Shown: positions 17,358 through 25,053, numbered from the stretch's first letter. The stretch is 64,000 nt of DNA from DATEDA01 sp963820965 (GCA_963820965.1 CAWGCC010000031.1:434001-498000); one strand, 5' to 3'. Made by a program: numbers and translations. The notes: generated from the sequence alone by a model not told the origin.

Positions 17358-18179
17358 ATGAAAGCCGCGCACGCAAGCGCAACCCTCGCTCTCGTCCTGG
17401 CAACGGTGCCAGCGATCGCTCAGAACGTGAAAATCACTCCTGTCGGCTCGCACCCGGGCGAGCTCTGCGCAAACGACCGCGCAACGATCTTCGAGGATCC
17501 GACCGGCGTGCGCCTGCTCTACGACGCGGGCCACACCGTGACCGGCGCGGATGATGCGCGGCTCGGCACCATTCATGCCGTGCTGCTCAGCCACGCGCAC
17601 GGCGACCACATCGGCGACCAGAAGCTGAAAGCGCTCGGCGCCGGCGAGTGTGCGAACTCGGCGCGGGTCCCGGCCGCGCCGAACACCACGACCGCGGAGA
17701 TCGCGGCGGCGAAGAATGCGGCGATCGTCATGACCAGCGACATGGGAACGTTCATCGGCCGCAAGGTACAGAACATCCGCGGCCAGCCCGTGGCCGTGTG
17801 CCCTCAGACGGCCGGTGTGACCAGCGTCCCGGTCGCTGCTGCGTGCCGCTCCGCCACCCATCTCGGCGGCGCGTTCATCGCCAAGGCGCCTGATGCGGCA
17901 CAAGGCGTGGAAATCACCATCGTGTTCGCTTCGCATGCGAACAACGTGCCGCTCTCCCTGCTTTCCGAGGCGCAGCGCGCAAGTCTGGGGCCGGACGACA
18001 CGAGCATCGTTCTCGGACCACCGACCGGGTACGTGGTGAAATTCACCAACGGTCTCATCGCGTACCTCTCGCGGCCCGTCAGCGACCGTCAGCTGAACGG
18101 CTCAAGTCGACCCGAAGCGGACATCGGCAAAGCCCTAAAACAAAAACCCCGCCGAAGCGGGGTTTTCGTCGAGCGCTGA
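17358..18179 (+). pseudogene. Metallo-beta-lactamase-fold hydrolase, 3'-truncated
   Basis: This gene encodes an exported MBL-fold protein: a signal peptide (to about residue 22, ending AIAQ), then VRLLYDAGHTVTG and the metal motif HAHGDH at residues 79-84. Homology-like sequence runs to GLIAYLS (about residue 239, near 18075), where an MBL fold would continue with a GD-TG strand and the remaining metal ligands. Instead the frame continues as RPVSDRQLNGSSRPEADIGK and reads straight through a terminator hairpin to a stop at 18177-18179. The C-terminal third is therefore lost and replaced by the 3' flank of another gene. It has a good ribosome site (GGAG). It is probably nonfunctional. Confidence 0.7.
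18143..18166 (-). terminator. Rho-independent terminator hairpin
   Basis: A perfect 10-bp stem (AAAACCCCGC/GCGGGGTTTT) with a CGAA tetraloop. On the minus strand it is followed by a T-rich tract (TTTTTGTTTTAGG), so it fits the end of the minus-strand PEP-CTERM gene whose stop is at 18183. It now lies inside the reading frame of the truncated metallo-hydrolase. Confidence 0.85.
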
Positions 18180-18227
18180 AAGTCAGGCCGTCTTGCGCCT
18201 GCGCCACGCCAGACCGGCAAGGCCAAG

Positions 18228-18897
18228 CGCGCTTCGGTGTCTCGCTGAAGGTCCGACAGGCGCAAAACTGGATGCATCGGCTGGGCTACCGAATGAAGCG
18301 CGCCAGCCACGCTTACCTGCAAGCCCGCTCCGAGGATGCCCGCCGGTTCCAGCGGGCTCTAAAAAAAACTCCGCAGCCTTGAACCGGGCGAGACCGTCGT
18401 GTTCCAGGACGAGACCGGCTTCACCCTGCATCCGCGGCTCGGCTTCGGCTGGGCCCGGCGCGGCCAGCGCCTGCGCGTGCCCACCACCAGCCAGCACAAC
18501 GCCCGACTCAACCTCTCGGGCTGGGTCGCCCCGCTGCTGGGTCGTCGCGGCATGATTCGCACCGAGCACGGCAACCGCGAGGGCTTCCTCGAGGTCCTGA
18601 GGCATCTGTATCGGCGTCTGCAGCGCTACCGCATCACCCTCTACGTCGACGGCGCTCGGCTGGCACAAGGGTGAGCCGGTGCGCGAGTTCCTGCGCACTC
18701 ACCCGCGGCTGCATCTGCGCTACCTGCCCGCCTACCAGCCCGCGCTCAACATGCAGGAGCGCGTCTGGCGGCGTGTTCGCTACGAGGCGACGACCAACCG
18801 CTGGTTCGAAACACTCGACGACGTCTGGGACACCGTGCAGCGAACAACCGGCGCCTGGACGCCGGAAAAGCTCCGGCGACTTTGTAACGTTAATTAG
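18228..18897 (+). pseudogene. IS630-type transposase, 5'-truncated with two frameshifts
   Basis: Three frames in succession encode one protein. The first has FGVSLKVRQAQNWMHRLGYR up to an A8 run at 18361-18368. The second has VVFQDETGFTLHPRLGFGWA through LYVDGAR. The third, after an extra base near 18657-18660, has WHKGEPVREFLRTHPRLHLR to CNVN and stop. The catalytic DDE residues are all kept: D in FQDETG, D in YVDGAR, E in LNMQERVW. The first shift needs one A fewer in the run and could be slippage. The second is an ordinary disruption. The N-terminal helix-turn-helix is gone. Confidence 0.8.
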
Positions 18898-18900
18898 TAG
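18228..18900 (+). mobile_element. IS630-family insertion sequence remnant
   Basis: This 673-bp segment is filled by a transposase of the IS630 family lacking its N-terminal DNA-binding part. No terminal inverted repeats were found at the two edges, and no TA target duplication is visible. It is flanked on both sides by halves of a PEP-CTERM tail. The limits given are the points where PEP-CTERM coding stops, not experimentally defined ends. Confidence 0.7.
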
Positions 18901-18921
18901 GCCCAGCAGCGCGAGCGTCCT

Positions 18922-20487
18922 TCACTTCAACTGATGATAATCGCTCATGCGGAACCACTTGCGGGAAAGGATGAACCCGGTCACCGGTTCCGGGGAGAGA
19001 CTGGTGACTTCTTCGGTCATATTTTTCCTGTAGAACGCGGTGCAGGTGGCATTCTGCCAAACCGTCTTTTGCATCTTTCTTCTCATGTCGGCGACGAATG
19101 CATCCTGAAGGTCGCGTCTGGCATCGATGGCATTGATGCTCTTGTCCCGTTTCACGGCGCAAATGGCCTGAACGATGTAATCCGTTGCCGCCTCCATATA
19201 GGAAATCTGCGAGCTGTGTCCGGAGCCGGTGTTCGGGCCGTTCACCTTGAAATAGTTGGGGTAACCGGAAACGGCAATGCCCTTGTAAGAGACCGCCTCC
19301 ATTTCCCATTCGCTGTTGAGGTTGCGGCCACCCAGCCCATGGACCCGAAACGTCAGCGCCTTCTTCATGTCCGAATACGCGAAGTATCCCGTGGCGTAGA
19401 CGATGACGTCGAGGGGGATATCCTTGCCATCCTTTGTCCTGACGCCCTTGGGCGTGATGCATTCAATCCCGCTGATATCCACATCGACATTATCAAGGGA
19501 CAGCGCGGGGAGATAGGTATTCGTCGGTATGACCCGCCGGCAGCCCAACTCGTAATCGGGCATCATGTGCTGGCGCAACTTGTCTTCCTTGATGTACTTG
19601 TCCAGATGCTTTTTCAACCTTCTCCGGTAATGGCCCTTCATGATCTGACTGATTCCCGAGATCCCAGGATAGCGGCGGAAGGCGATAAACCTGATGTCAT
19701 AGAAAACAAAGACGAGCAAACGGATGATGTGCCGTATGCCCGGCAGCGTTCGAACGAAACGCTCTACGGCACCGTAATGCCGGTCTGAGCGCGGGAGAAT
19801 CCACTGCGCCTTGCCCATGAACAGGGTCAACCGGGATACCTTGCCGGCAATGGCCGGAACGATCTGGGCTGCTGAACATCCCGAGCCGATCACCCCGACA
19901 CGTTTTCCTTCATGGGCGACGGAGTGATCCCAGTGCCCTGAGTGGAATTTCGGTCCTTTGAAGGTTTCCGCACCATTGATATTGGGAATGTGCGGGTTCG
20001 CCAGCACTCCGCTGGTGTCGATCACGAAGCGGGTGATATACCTCTCGCCTGACTCGGTCTCCACGTGCCACAGGAATTCGCGCTCGTCAAAGGCGAGCCT
20101 GGTCACCGTCTGGTTCGTACGTGCATGCTTTCGCAAGCCGAACCTGTCGATAACATGGTTCGTGTATGCGAGCAATTCGCTTTGCGGGGAAAAGGTTTTC
20201 CTGAACGGATAGGGTATGAACGAGATGCAGTAAAGACTGGTTGGAATATCCACCTCTGCGCCGGGATAAGAGTTGGCCTGCCAGGTTCCGCCCAACTCGG
20301 AGCTTCGCTCCAACAGAACAAAGTCGTTGCATCGCTTGTTCTGCAATCGGATGGCCGCCAACAGCCCTGAGAACCCGGTCCCGATGATCACGGTCTCGAA
20401 GTGTCGGGGCTGCATCGGGTTCCCGGCGTACGCAGATACCTCTCTTGATGCGGATTGCTCTGATGCCAGTTGCTCCGATGCGCACAT
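18922..20487 (-). CDS. Flavin-containing / Baeyer-Villiger-type monooxygenase
   Basis: This 521-residue FAD- and NADPH-dependent oxidoreductase has the dinucleotide motif VIIGTGFSG at residues 33-41 and a second one, VGVIGSGCSAAQ. The Baeyer-Villiger fingerprint FxGxxxHxxxW is present as FKGPKFHSGHW. Such enzymes insert oxygen next to ketones or oxidise heteroatoms; the substrate is unknown. The start may be the ATG at 20487 or, closer to the fold, the ATG at 20415 (MQPRHFETV). Base composition is visibly lower in GC than the surrounding genes, and it sits between broken genes, so recent horizontal transfer is likely. It appears intact. Confidence 0.88.
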   Translation of the reverse strand: MCASEQLASEQSASREVSAYAGNPMQPRHFETVIIGTGFSGLLAAIRLQNKRCNDFVLLERSSELGGTWQANSYPGAEVDIPTSLYCISFIPYPFRKTFSPQSELLAYTNHVIDRFGLRKHARTNQTVTRLAFDEREFLWHVETESGERYITRFVIDTSGVLANPHIPNINGAETFKGPKFHSGHWDHSVAHEGKRVGVIGSGCSAAQIVPAIAGKVSRLTLFMGKAQWILPRSDRHYGAVERFVRTLPGIRHIIRLLVFVFYDIRFIAFRRYPGISGISQIMKGHYRRRLKKHLDKYIKEDKLRQHMMPDYELGCRRVIPTNTYLPALSLDNVDVDISGIECITPKGVRTKDGKDIPLDVIVYATGYFAYSDMKKALTFRVHGLGGRNLNSEWEMEAVSYKGIAVSGYPNYFKVNGPNTGSGHSSQISYMEAATDYIVQAICAVKRDKSINAIDARRDLQDAFVADMRRKMQKTVWQNATCTAFYRKNMTEEVTSLSPEPVTGFILSRKWFRMSDYHQLK

Positions 20488-20538
20488 CTTCAGGCTCTAT
20501 CAAAACGTCGATTGTCAATGTTTAAGCAAAAGTAGAGG

Positions 20539-20573
20539 AAATGTAGGGTCAGCCACATTTCAACCCCACATTT
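20539..20573. repeat. AAATGT repeat cluster upstream of the monooxygenase
   Basis: On the minus strand the motif AAATGTGG occurs twice (starting at 20573 and 20560), followed by its inverted form ACCCTACATTT (20549-20539). The first and last can pair as an imperfect stem. It lies 50-85 bp upstream of the monooxygenase start, where an operator could be. No regulator gene is nearby. Confidence 0.35.
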
Positions 20574-20641
20574 CACGAAGGTGCGCGACGGTCGCGGTCG
20601 CGAACTGACGAGTCGTGTGGTGCCGGGAGCCGCGCCGCGTC

Positions 20642-20833
20642 TCAGCCCTTCCAGAACTCCCGCAGCGCGATGCGCGCGCCCTCGGCCATCGCCGCCATCT
20701 TCGCCCACACCACGTCGGGATCGACCGCGGCCTGGCCGACCCAGGTGCCGAAGCCGCAGTCGCTGCCGGCCATCACGTTCTCGCGCCCGACGAGCCTCGC
20801 GTAGCGGCCGATGCGCTGCGCGATCAGCTCCAT
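20642..20833 (-). pseudogene. Cobalamin-independent methionine synthase-like protein, C-terminal remnant
   Basis: Only the last 63 residues survive: ELIAQRIGRYARLVGRENVM, then AGSDCGFGTW and VWAKMAAMAEGARIALREFW. The DCGF segment corresponds to the zinc-binding cysteine region at the C-terminus of MetE-like proteins. A full protein is about 350-400 residues or more. Upstream of the Met at 20833 the family pattern disappears, so this is a 5'-truncated remnant despite a ribosome-site-like GAGGAGGGGT. Confidence 0.7.
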
Positions 20834-21194
20834 ACCCCTCCTCGAATGCGAGCAGGGCCGAGACTACAGACGCCAGATTAACTGGTCATTAAAAAATCTA
20901 GCGAGTGCGAGTGCAGCAGTATGGTCGACCGCAGCAATCGGCCATAAACGACGTACATTGCTCAAGCTCGCCGGCGCGATTCGTATTACGTCAGGCAAGT
21001 TCGGCGCGATGGACACCGAGCGCGGCCATGAGGGCGTGGCCCGCATCAAGAATGCTGGCCTTCCGGTGCGGGAATGGACACCGTTCGGCGCCGATCGCAG
21101 TCGGTTTAATCTAGATCAAACGGATGCCCGCGCCCGATCTTCAAAATAGATTCGTTCAATCGTAAAGCGCTTACGGCTACGGAAGGGCTCACCC
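20834..21194. other. Gene-free region upstream of the cytochrome operon
   Basis: About 360 bp without a supported gene, between the methionine-synthase-like remnant and the SHP gene. Composition is more AT-rich than the flanks. It contains the FNR-like site at 21106-21119 and a palindrome (GTAAAGCGCTTAC, 21162-21174) 20 bp before the SHP start. Short ORFs here show no recognisable product. Confidence 0.45.
21106..21119 (+). promoter_or_regulatory. FNR/ANR-type box upstream of shp-dhc-cytb
   Basis: TTAATCTAGATCAA matches the FNR/ANR consensus TTGAT-N4-ATCAA with exact spacing and one mismatch in the left half. It lies 75 bp before the SHP start, a suitable position for oxygen-responsive activation of a cytochrome operon. 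The match could be chance in an AT-richer stretch. Confidence 0.5.
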
Positions 21195-21629
21195 ATGACG
21201 CATTTCGTGTCGAACGGATTGCTGCGCGCCGCGCTCGTCGTATCTATTGCAATGCCATCGGGAGCCTTTGCGACAGACCCCGGCGATCTCCTTCAGGATT
21301 ACGCCGTGCAGGTCAGGAAGGAGGACCCTGCATTCAAGGAGTTTTCCGCCGGCGCCGGCGAGAAGTTCTATTACGCGGGGGTGAAGCACAGCAGCGGCAG
21401 ACAGATCAGCTGCGCCACGTGCCACACCGACAATCCCCGCAACCCAGGCAAGCACGACAAGACGAGCAAGGAAATCCCACCTTTGGCACCCTCTGTGAAC
21501 AAGGCTCGGTTCGCGGACCCGGTTAACGTCGAGAAATGGTTCAAGCGCAACTGCCAGGATGTCCTGGAACGCGCCTGCACTGCCCGGGAAAAGGGCAATT
21601 TCATCGCATACGTCCTGTCCGTCAAGTAG
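21195..21629 (+). CDS. SHP-type high-spin cytochrome c (DUF1924)
   Basis: This 144-residue exported monoheme cytochrome has a signal peptide (to about GAFA, residue 26) and the heme site CATCH in RQISCATCHTDNPRNPGKHD. Two C-terminal cysteines (NCQDVLERAC) match the disulfide of the sphaeroides heme protein family. FADPVNVEKWFKRNCQ contains the Asn next to the Cys that in SHP is the labile axial ligand. SHP binds oxygen or nitric oxide and takes electrons from DHC. It is first of a three-gene operon with dhc 24 bp downstream. Confidence 0.9.
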   Translation: MTHFVSNGLLRAALVVSIAMPSGAFATDPGDLLQDYAVQVRKEDPAFKEFSAGAGEKFYYAGVKHSSGRQISCATCHTDNPRNPGKHDKTSKEIPPLAPSVNKARFADPVNVEKWFKRNCQDVLERACTAREKGNFIAYVLSVK

Positions 21630-21653
21630 CGGGGTATCTCCACGTTCTCAGGT

Positions 21654-22145
21654 ATGTTCAATGCGGCATGCGGTGCCATCCTGTCGGTTTTCGTACTGAC
21701 GGCGGCGGCGCAAACAGGAAAGCCGCAGCCCGCGGGCGATCCGGCGCGAACCTGGAAGGCCGAGTGCTCCTCCTGCCACATGGCCTATCCGCCCGGCCTG
21801 CTGCCCGAGCGCTCGTGGCGCAAGCTGATGGCCGAGCTTGACAAGCACTTTGGGCAGGACGCCAGCCTCGACGCGGCCTCGACGAAGGCGATACTCGGCT
21901 ATCTGGCCGAGAACAGCGCCGAGCGCGGCACCAATCGACGGTCGGCGCGGTTTCTGGGCGCCATCCCCGCCAACTCGACCCCGCTGCGCATCACCGAAAA
22001 TGCCCATTTCGTCCGGGAGCATCGTGAAGTCGCCCCCGACGCCTGGAAGCTGCCGAAGGTGGGCAGCCCGGCGAACTGCAACGCCTGCCACGCAGACGCC
22101 GACCAGGGGACTTTTTCCGAGCGTAACGTCAGGATCCCCCGGTAG
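21654..22145 (+). CDS. Diheme cytochrome c (DHC)
   Basis: This 163-residue periplasmic cytochrome has a signal peptide (ending about AAAQ) and two c-heme motifs, CSSCH in KAECSSCHMAYPPGLLP and CNACH in PANCNACHADADQG. The LLPERSWRKLMAELDKHFG segment and the TPLRITENAHFVREHREV block are DHC family features. In purple bacteria DHC reduces SHP. Here it lies between SHP and a cytochrome b that itself carries a second DHC domain with the same blocks. Confidence 0.9.
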   Translation: MFNAACGAILSVFVLTAAAQTGKPQPAGDPARTWKAECSSCHMAYPPGLLPERSWRKLMAELDKHFGQDASLDAASTKAILGYLAENSAERGTNRRSARFLGAIPANSTPLRITENAHFVREHREVAPDAWKLPKVGSPANCNACHADADQGTFSERNVRIPR

Positions 22146-22153
22146 GCAGCGGC

Positions 22154-23305
22154 TTGGCACCAACCGATCCCGAGGCCGCGCGACCGGCGTATAGCGCGGG
22201 CGCTTCGGTCCTGGTGTGGGACCTGCCGACCCGCGCCTTCCACTGGCTGCTGGCCGCATCGTTCTTCGTCGCGCTCGCGACCGGAGACTCGGATCGCTTC
22301 CGCGACATTCATGTATTTGCCGGCTATCTCATCCTCGGCCTCCTCTGCTTTCGCGTCGTCTGGGGTTTCGCCGGCAGCCGCTACGCCCGTTTCGCGTCGT
22401 TCCTGTTCGGCCTCCGCGCCGCGATGGCCTACGTGAGGGATCTTCTCGCCGCCAGGACGCTGCGTCACATCGGCCACAACCCGGTGGGAAGCTGCGCGAT
22501 CTTCGCGATGCTGGCTCTCGGGCTGCTGGTGTGCGTAAGCGGTCTTCTCGTGCTGGGGGCGGAGGAGTCACACGGCGTGCTGAAGAGGCTCGCCGGGCAC
22601 CCGCTAGGCGAGATGGTCAAGGAGGTGCACAAGTCGCTGTCGTGGTTGATGCTGGGTCTCGTGCTGATGCACGTCGCCGGCGTCCTGATCGAAAGCCGGG
22701 CGCATCGCGAGAATCTGGCGAGGGCCATGCTCACCGGCCGCAAGCCCGGCGCCGCAGGGGACGGAATCACCTCCTCGCACCGGCTCGTTGCCATTGCCAT
22801 GCTCGCAAGCGTAGCCGCCGGAGCCGCGTGGTTCTTTCAGTGGCGGCTGATCGACCTGCCCGCACTGCGGCGTCTTCCCTTCGTCGGCCAGCAGCTGCCA
22901 GACAACAAGGTGTGGCGCGACGAATGCGGGAGCTGCCACGTGGCCTATCACCCGACCCTGCTGCCCGCTCGTTCATGGCAGGCGCTGATGGACCGGCAGA
23001 ACGACCACTTCGGAGAGAAGCTGGAGCTCGATGAAGCCACGGTAGCCGGGATCCTCGGCTTCCTTAAGAACTACTCTGCCGAGAGTGGTATGACCGAGCC
23101 GGCCTACAAGATCAACAGGTCAATCCCTGCCGATCAGACCCCGCTGCGCATCACCGAGACCGGTTACTGGGTCGAGAAACATCGCGACATCGATGACAGG
23201 ACGTGGAGACATCCCAAGGTGGGTTCGAGGGCGAATTGCGGAGCGTGCCACCTCGACGCCGAGCTGGGCACCTATGAGGATGCCGCGATGCGGCTGCCCC
23301 GGTAA
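22154..23305 (+). CDS. Cytochrome b561-type membrane protein fused to a second DHC domain
   Basis: This is a 383-residue fusion. Residues ~18-200 form a four-TM cytochrome b of the Ni,Fe-hydrogenase b-subunit/b561 type: VWDLPTRAFHWL with His30, RDIHVFAGYLILGL, and EVHKSLSWLMLGLVLMHVAG with further heme histidines. A fifth TM helix (about 208-228) leads to a C-terminal diheme DHC domain with CGSCH at 258-262 and CGACH at 362-366, matching the free DHC block by block. The chain thus could carry two b and two c hemes from quinol to the periplasm. The start is a TTG at 22154, 8 bp after dhc, because no ATG or GTG precedes the conserved VWDLP. Confidence 0.88.
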   Translation: MAPTDPEAARPAYSAGASVLVWDLPTRAFHWLLAASFFVALATGDSDRFRDIHVFAGYLILGLLCFRVVWGFAGSRYARFASFLFGLRAAMAYVRDLLAARTLRHIGHNPVGSCAIFAMLALGLLVCVSGLLVLGAEESHGVLKRLAGHPLGEMVKEVHKSLSWLMLGLVLMHVAGVLIESRAHRENLARAMLTGRKPGAAGDGITSSHRLVAIAMLASVAAGAAWFFQWRLIDLPALRRLPFVGQQLPDNKVWRDECGSCHVAYHPTLLPARSWQALMDRQNDHFGEKLELDEATVAGILGFLKNYSAESGMTEPAYKINRSIPADQTPLRITETGYWVEKHRDIDDRTWRHPKVGSRANCGACHLDAELGTYEDAAMRLPR

Positions 23306-24725
23306 GAAACGAGAAACAACTGAAGCGGGCGACCGCGCCGCCGAGGATGGAGTACGAACTGGTATATCCAGCAGTAGTGTCCGACACGTTTGAGGCTGAT
23401 TGATCGTAACTGTAGCGCTGGCACGGGTTTTTATGACTTTGCGGGGTGTTAACGACTTGAATTGCGAACGCGGCTTCGGGCAGCCTCCCGGGATTTTTCT
23501 CGGAGGCGCCGATGTACGCAGGCAAGCTCGTGTTTGCGCAGGTGATGGAGTTCGCGCCGTGGCACACGTTTCGTCGCCTGGTGGCGAAGTATGGCGGCGA
23601 CTTCAACGTTCGCCGCTTCAGTTGTCTGGACCAGTTTCTGTGTCTTTCTTTCGCGCAACTGACCTATCGGGAGAGCTTGCGCGACATCGAGGCATGCCTG
23701 CGCGCGCAGCCCGCCAAGCTCTACCATCTGGGCCTGCGGGGGAATGTCAGCCGCAGCGCGCTCGCCGATGCCAACGAAGCGCGCGACTGGCGCATCTACT
23801 ACGAGTACGCGCAAGCGTTGATCCGCGTTGCTCGTCGGCTCTACGCCAACGATCCGATTGGCGTGGAAATCTCCGAGACGGTCTATGCGCTGGACTCCAC
23901 CACCATCGACCTGTGTTTGAAGCTGTTTCCCTGGGCGGCGTTTCGCGCCACCAAGGCGGCGGTGAAGCTGCACACGCTGCTCGATCTGAGGGGATCGATT
24001 CCGAGCTTCGTGCATATCAGCGAGGGCAAGCTCCACGACGTGAACGTGCTCGACTTGCTCATTTTCGAGCCGGGCGCCTTCTACGTCATGGATCGCGGCT
24101 ACCTCGACTTCGAGCGGCTCTATCTGCTGCACAAGGCGGGGGCTTTCTTCGTCACGCGTGCCAAGTCGAACTTCAAATTCAAGCGTGTGCTCTCCCAGCC
24201 CGTGGATCGCAGCACGGGGCTGATCTGCGACCAACTGGTCGAACTCGTGGGGTTCTACTCGTATCAGGGATTCCCCGAGCGGCTGCGCCGCATCGTGTAT
24301 CGCGATCCCGAACGCGACAAGCGGCTGGTGTTTCTGACCAACCACCTGTCGCTGCCCGCGCTCACCGTGTGCGCGCTCTACAAGAGCCGCTGGCAGGTGG
24401 AGCTGTTCTTCAAATGGATCAAGCAGCATCTGCGCATCAAGCGTTTCTTCGGCACCTCGGAGAACGCGGTCAAGACCCAAGTCTGGACCGCCGTCAGCGT
24501 CTACGTGCTGGTGGCCATCATCCGCAAGCGGCTCAACCTCGAGTTGTCGCTGCATTCGATGCTACAAATCCTGAGCGTCCGGCCGCTCGAGAAAGAACCC
24601 TTGCTTCAGTTGTTTAGCGAATCCTCGACCTCGCCAGATGTGCCACTCGACACTAACCAACTGAACCTATTCTGAATTCTGTGATATATGGCTTCCGCGG
24701 GTGTCCGCTTCTGGCCGGTCAGAAC
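23306..24725. mobile_element. IS4-family insertion sequence (outer limits)
   Basis: An intact IS4-type transposase gene lies between the cytochrome operon and a broken polysaccharide deacetylase. I could not find convincing terminal inverted repeats; AGTGTCCGACAC at about 23375 is a candidate left end without a matching right end. The limits given are the nearest host sequences on each side, so the element is somewhat shorter. Confidence 0.55.
23512..24675 (+). CDS. IS4-family transposase
   Basis: This is a full-length 387-residue DDE transposase. The N-terminal DUF4372-like region is MYAGKLVFAQVMEFAPWHTF. The catalytic residues are D in VYALDSTTIDLC, D in FYVMDRGYLDFE, and E in the YREK signature YKSRWQVELFFKWIK. 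The C-terminus NQLNLF is typical for this group. A good ribosome site (CGGAGG) precedes the ATG. No frameshift is seen, so the element may still be active. Confidence 0.95.
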   Translation: MYAGKLVFAQVMEFAPWHTFRRLVAKYGGDFNVRRFSCLDQFLCLSFAQLTYRESLRDIEACLRAQPAKLYHLGLRGNVSRSALADANEARDWRIYYEYAQALIRVARRLYANDPIGVEISETVYALDSTTIDLCLKLFPWAAFRATKAAVKLHTLLDLRGSIPSFVHISEGKLHDVNVLDLLIFEPGAFYVMDRGYLDFERLYLLHKAGAFFVTRAKSNFKFKRVLSQPVDRSTGLICDQLVELVGFYSYQGFPERLRRIVYRDPERDKRLVFLTNHLSLPALTVCALYKSRWQVELFFKWIKQHLRIKRFFGTSENAVKTQVWTAVSVYVLVAIIRKRLNLELSLHSMLQILSVRPLEKEPLLQLFSESSTSPDVPLDTNQLNLF

Positions 24726-24972
24726 ACCGATGTGCAGAAGTACGTTCCGGTGTTCGACGTTCGCGACGTGCATTTGACAGCCCGATGATGCTGATCCGGC
24801 ACACGGCGCCGAAGCGATGCTAAAGCGCGGCGTCGACCACTTCGACCGGTTGTAAGGGCGCGAAAATCGCCCGCGTCATGGCGATCAGCGCGCACCCGTA
24901 GATCTCCAGCGTGCCGCACCGGATCGGCTACCTCGAGCGGCTCTACGCCGACATCAAGGCGAAGTCGGGCCA
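24726..24972 (+). pseudogene. Polysaccharide deacetylase (PuuE-like), degraded C-terminal remnant
   Basis: Pieces of one protein are readable across frames: TDVQKYVPVFDVRDVHLT, then MLKRGVDHFDRL, then KGAKIARVMAISAHP and ISSVPHRIGYLERLYADIKA. Between the last two an in-frame TAG replaces the expected Tyr (HP-stop-IS). There are also stops and a frameshift near 24790 and 24857. The blocks match the C-terminal part of NodB-fold deacetylases of the allantoinase/PgdA-like type. The 5' part is missing, possibly removed by the adjacent IS4 element. Confidence 0.6.
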
Positions 24973-25053
24973 GCGGGAGAACCGCGAAGACCGGCGACTC
25001 GAACGCGTAACGCTGGGCGGCGGCACGTCTCCGCCGCCCCGAGCACGCGTGGA

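Larger units (their letters stand above)
18183..18920 (-). pseudogene. PEP-CTERM protein tail, split in two by an IS630-type remnant
   Basis: Two minus-strand fragments make one PEP-CTERM tail. The distal part (18183-18227) reads LGLAGLAWRRRKTA then stop. The proximal part (18901-18918) reads TLALLG. Joined in frame they give TLALLGLGLAGLAWRRRKTA, a typical hydrophobic TM segment plus basic end of a PEP-CTERM sorting signal. The upstream protein body, including the PEP triplet, is missing: the flavin monooxygenase gene abuts at 18922. Between the halves lies transposase sequence. The exact breakpoints are uncertain because the motif is repetitive (GLGLAGL). PEP-CTERM tails are recognised by exosortase in exopolysaccharide-producing Gram-negatives. 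Confidence 0.65.

Noticed and set aside
23306..23345. GAAACAACTGAAG near 23309 pairing with CTTCAGTTGTTTAG near 24605 as IS ends
   Set aside because: The right copy lies inside the transposase coding sequence, so it cannot be the element terminus; the short match is probably chance.
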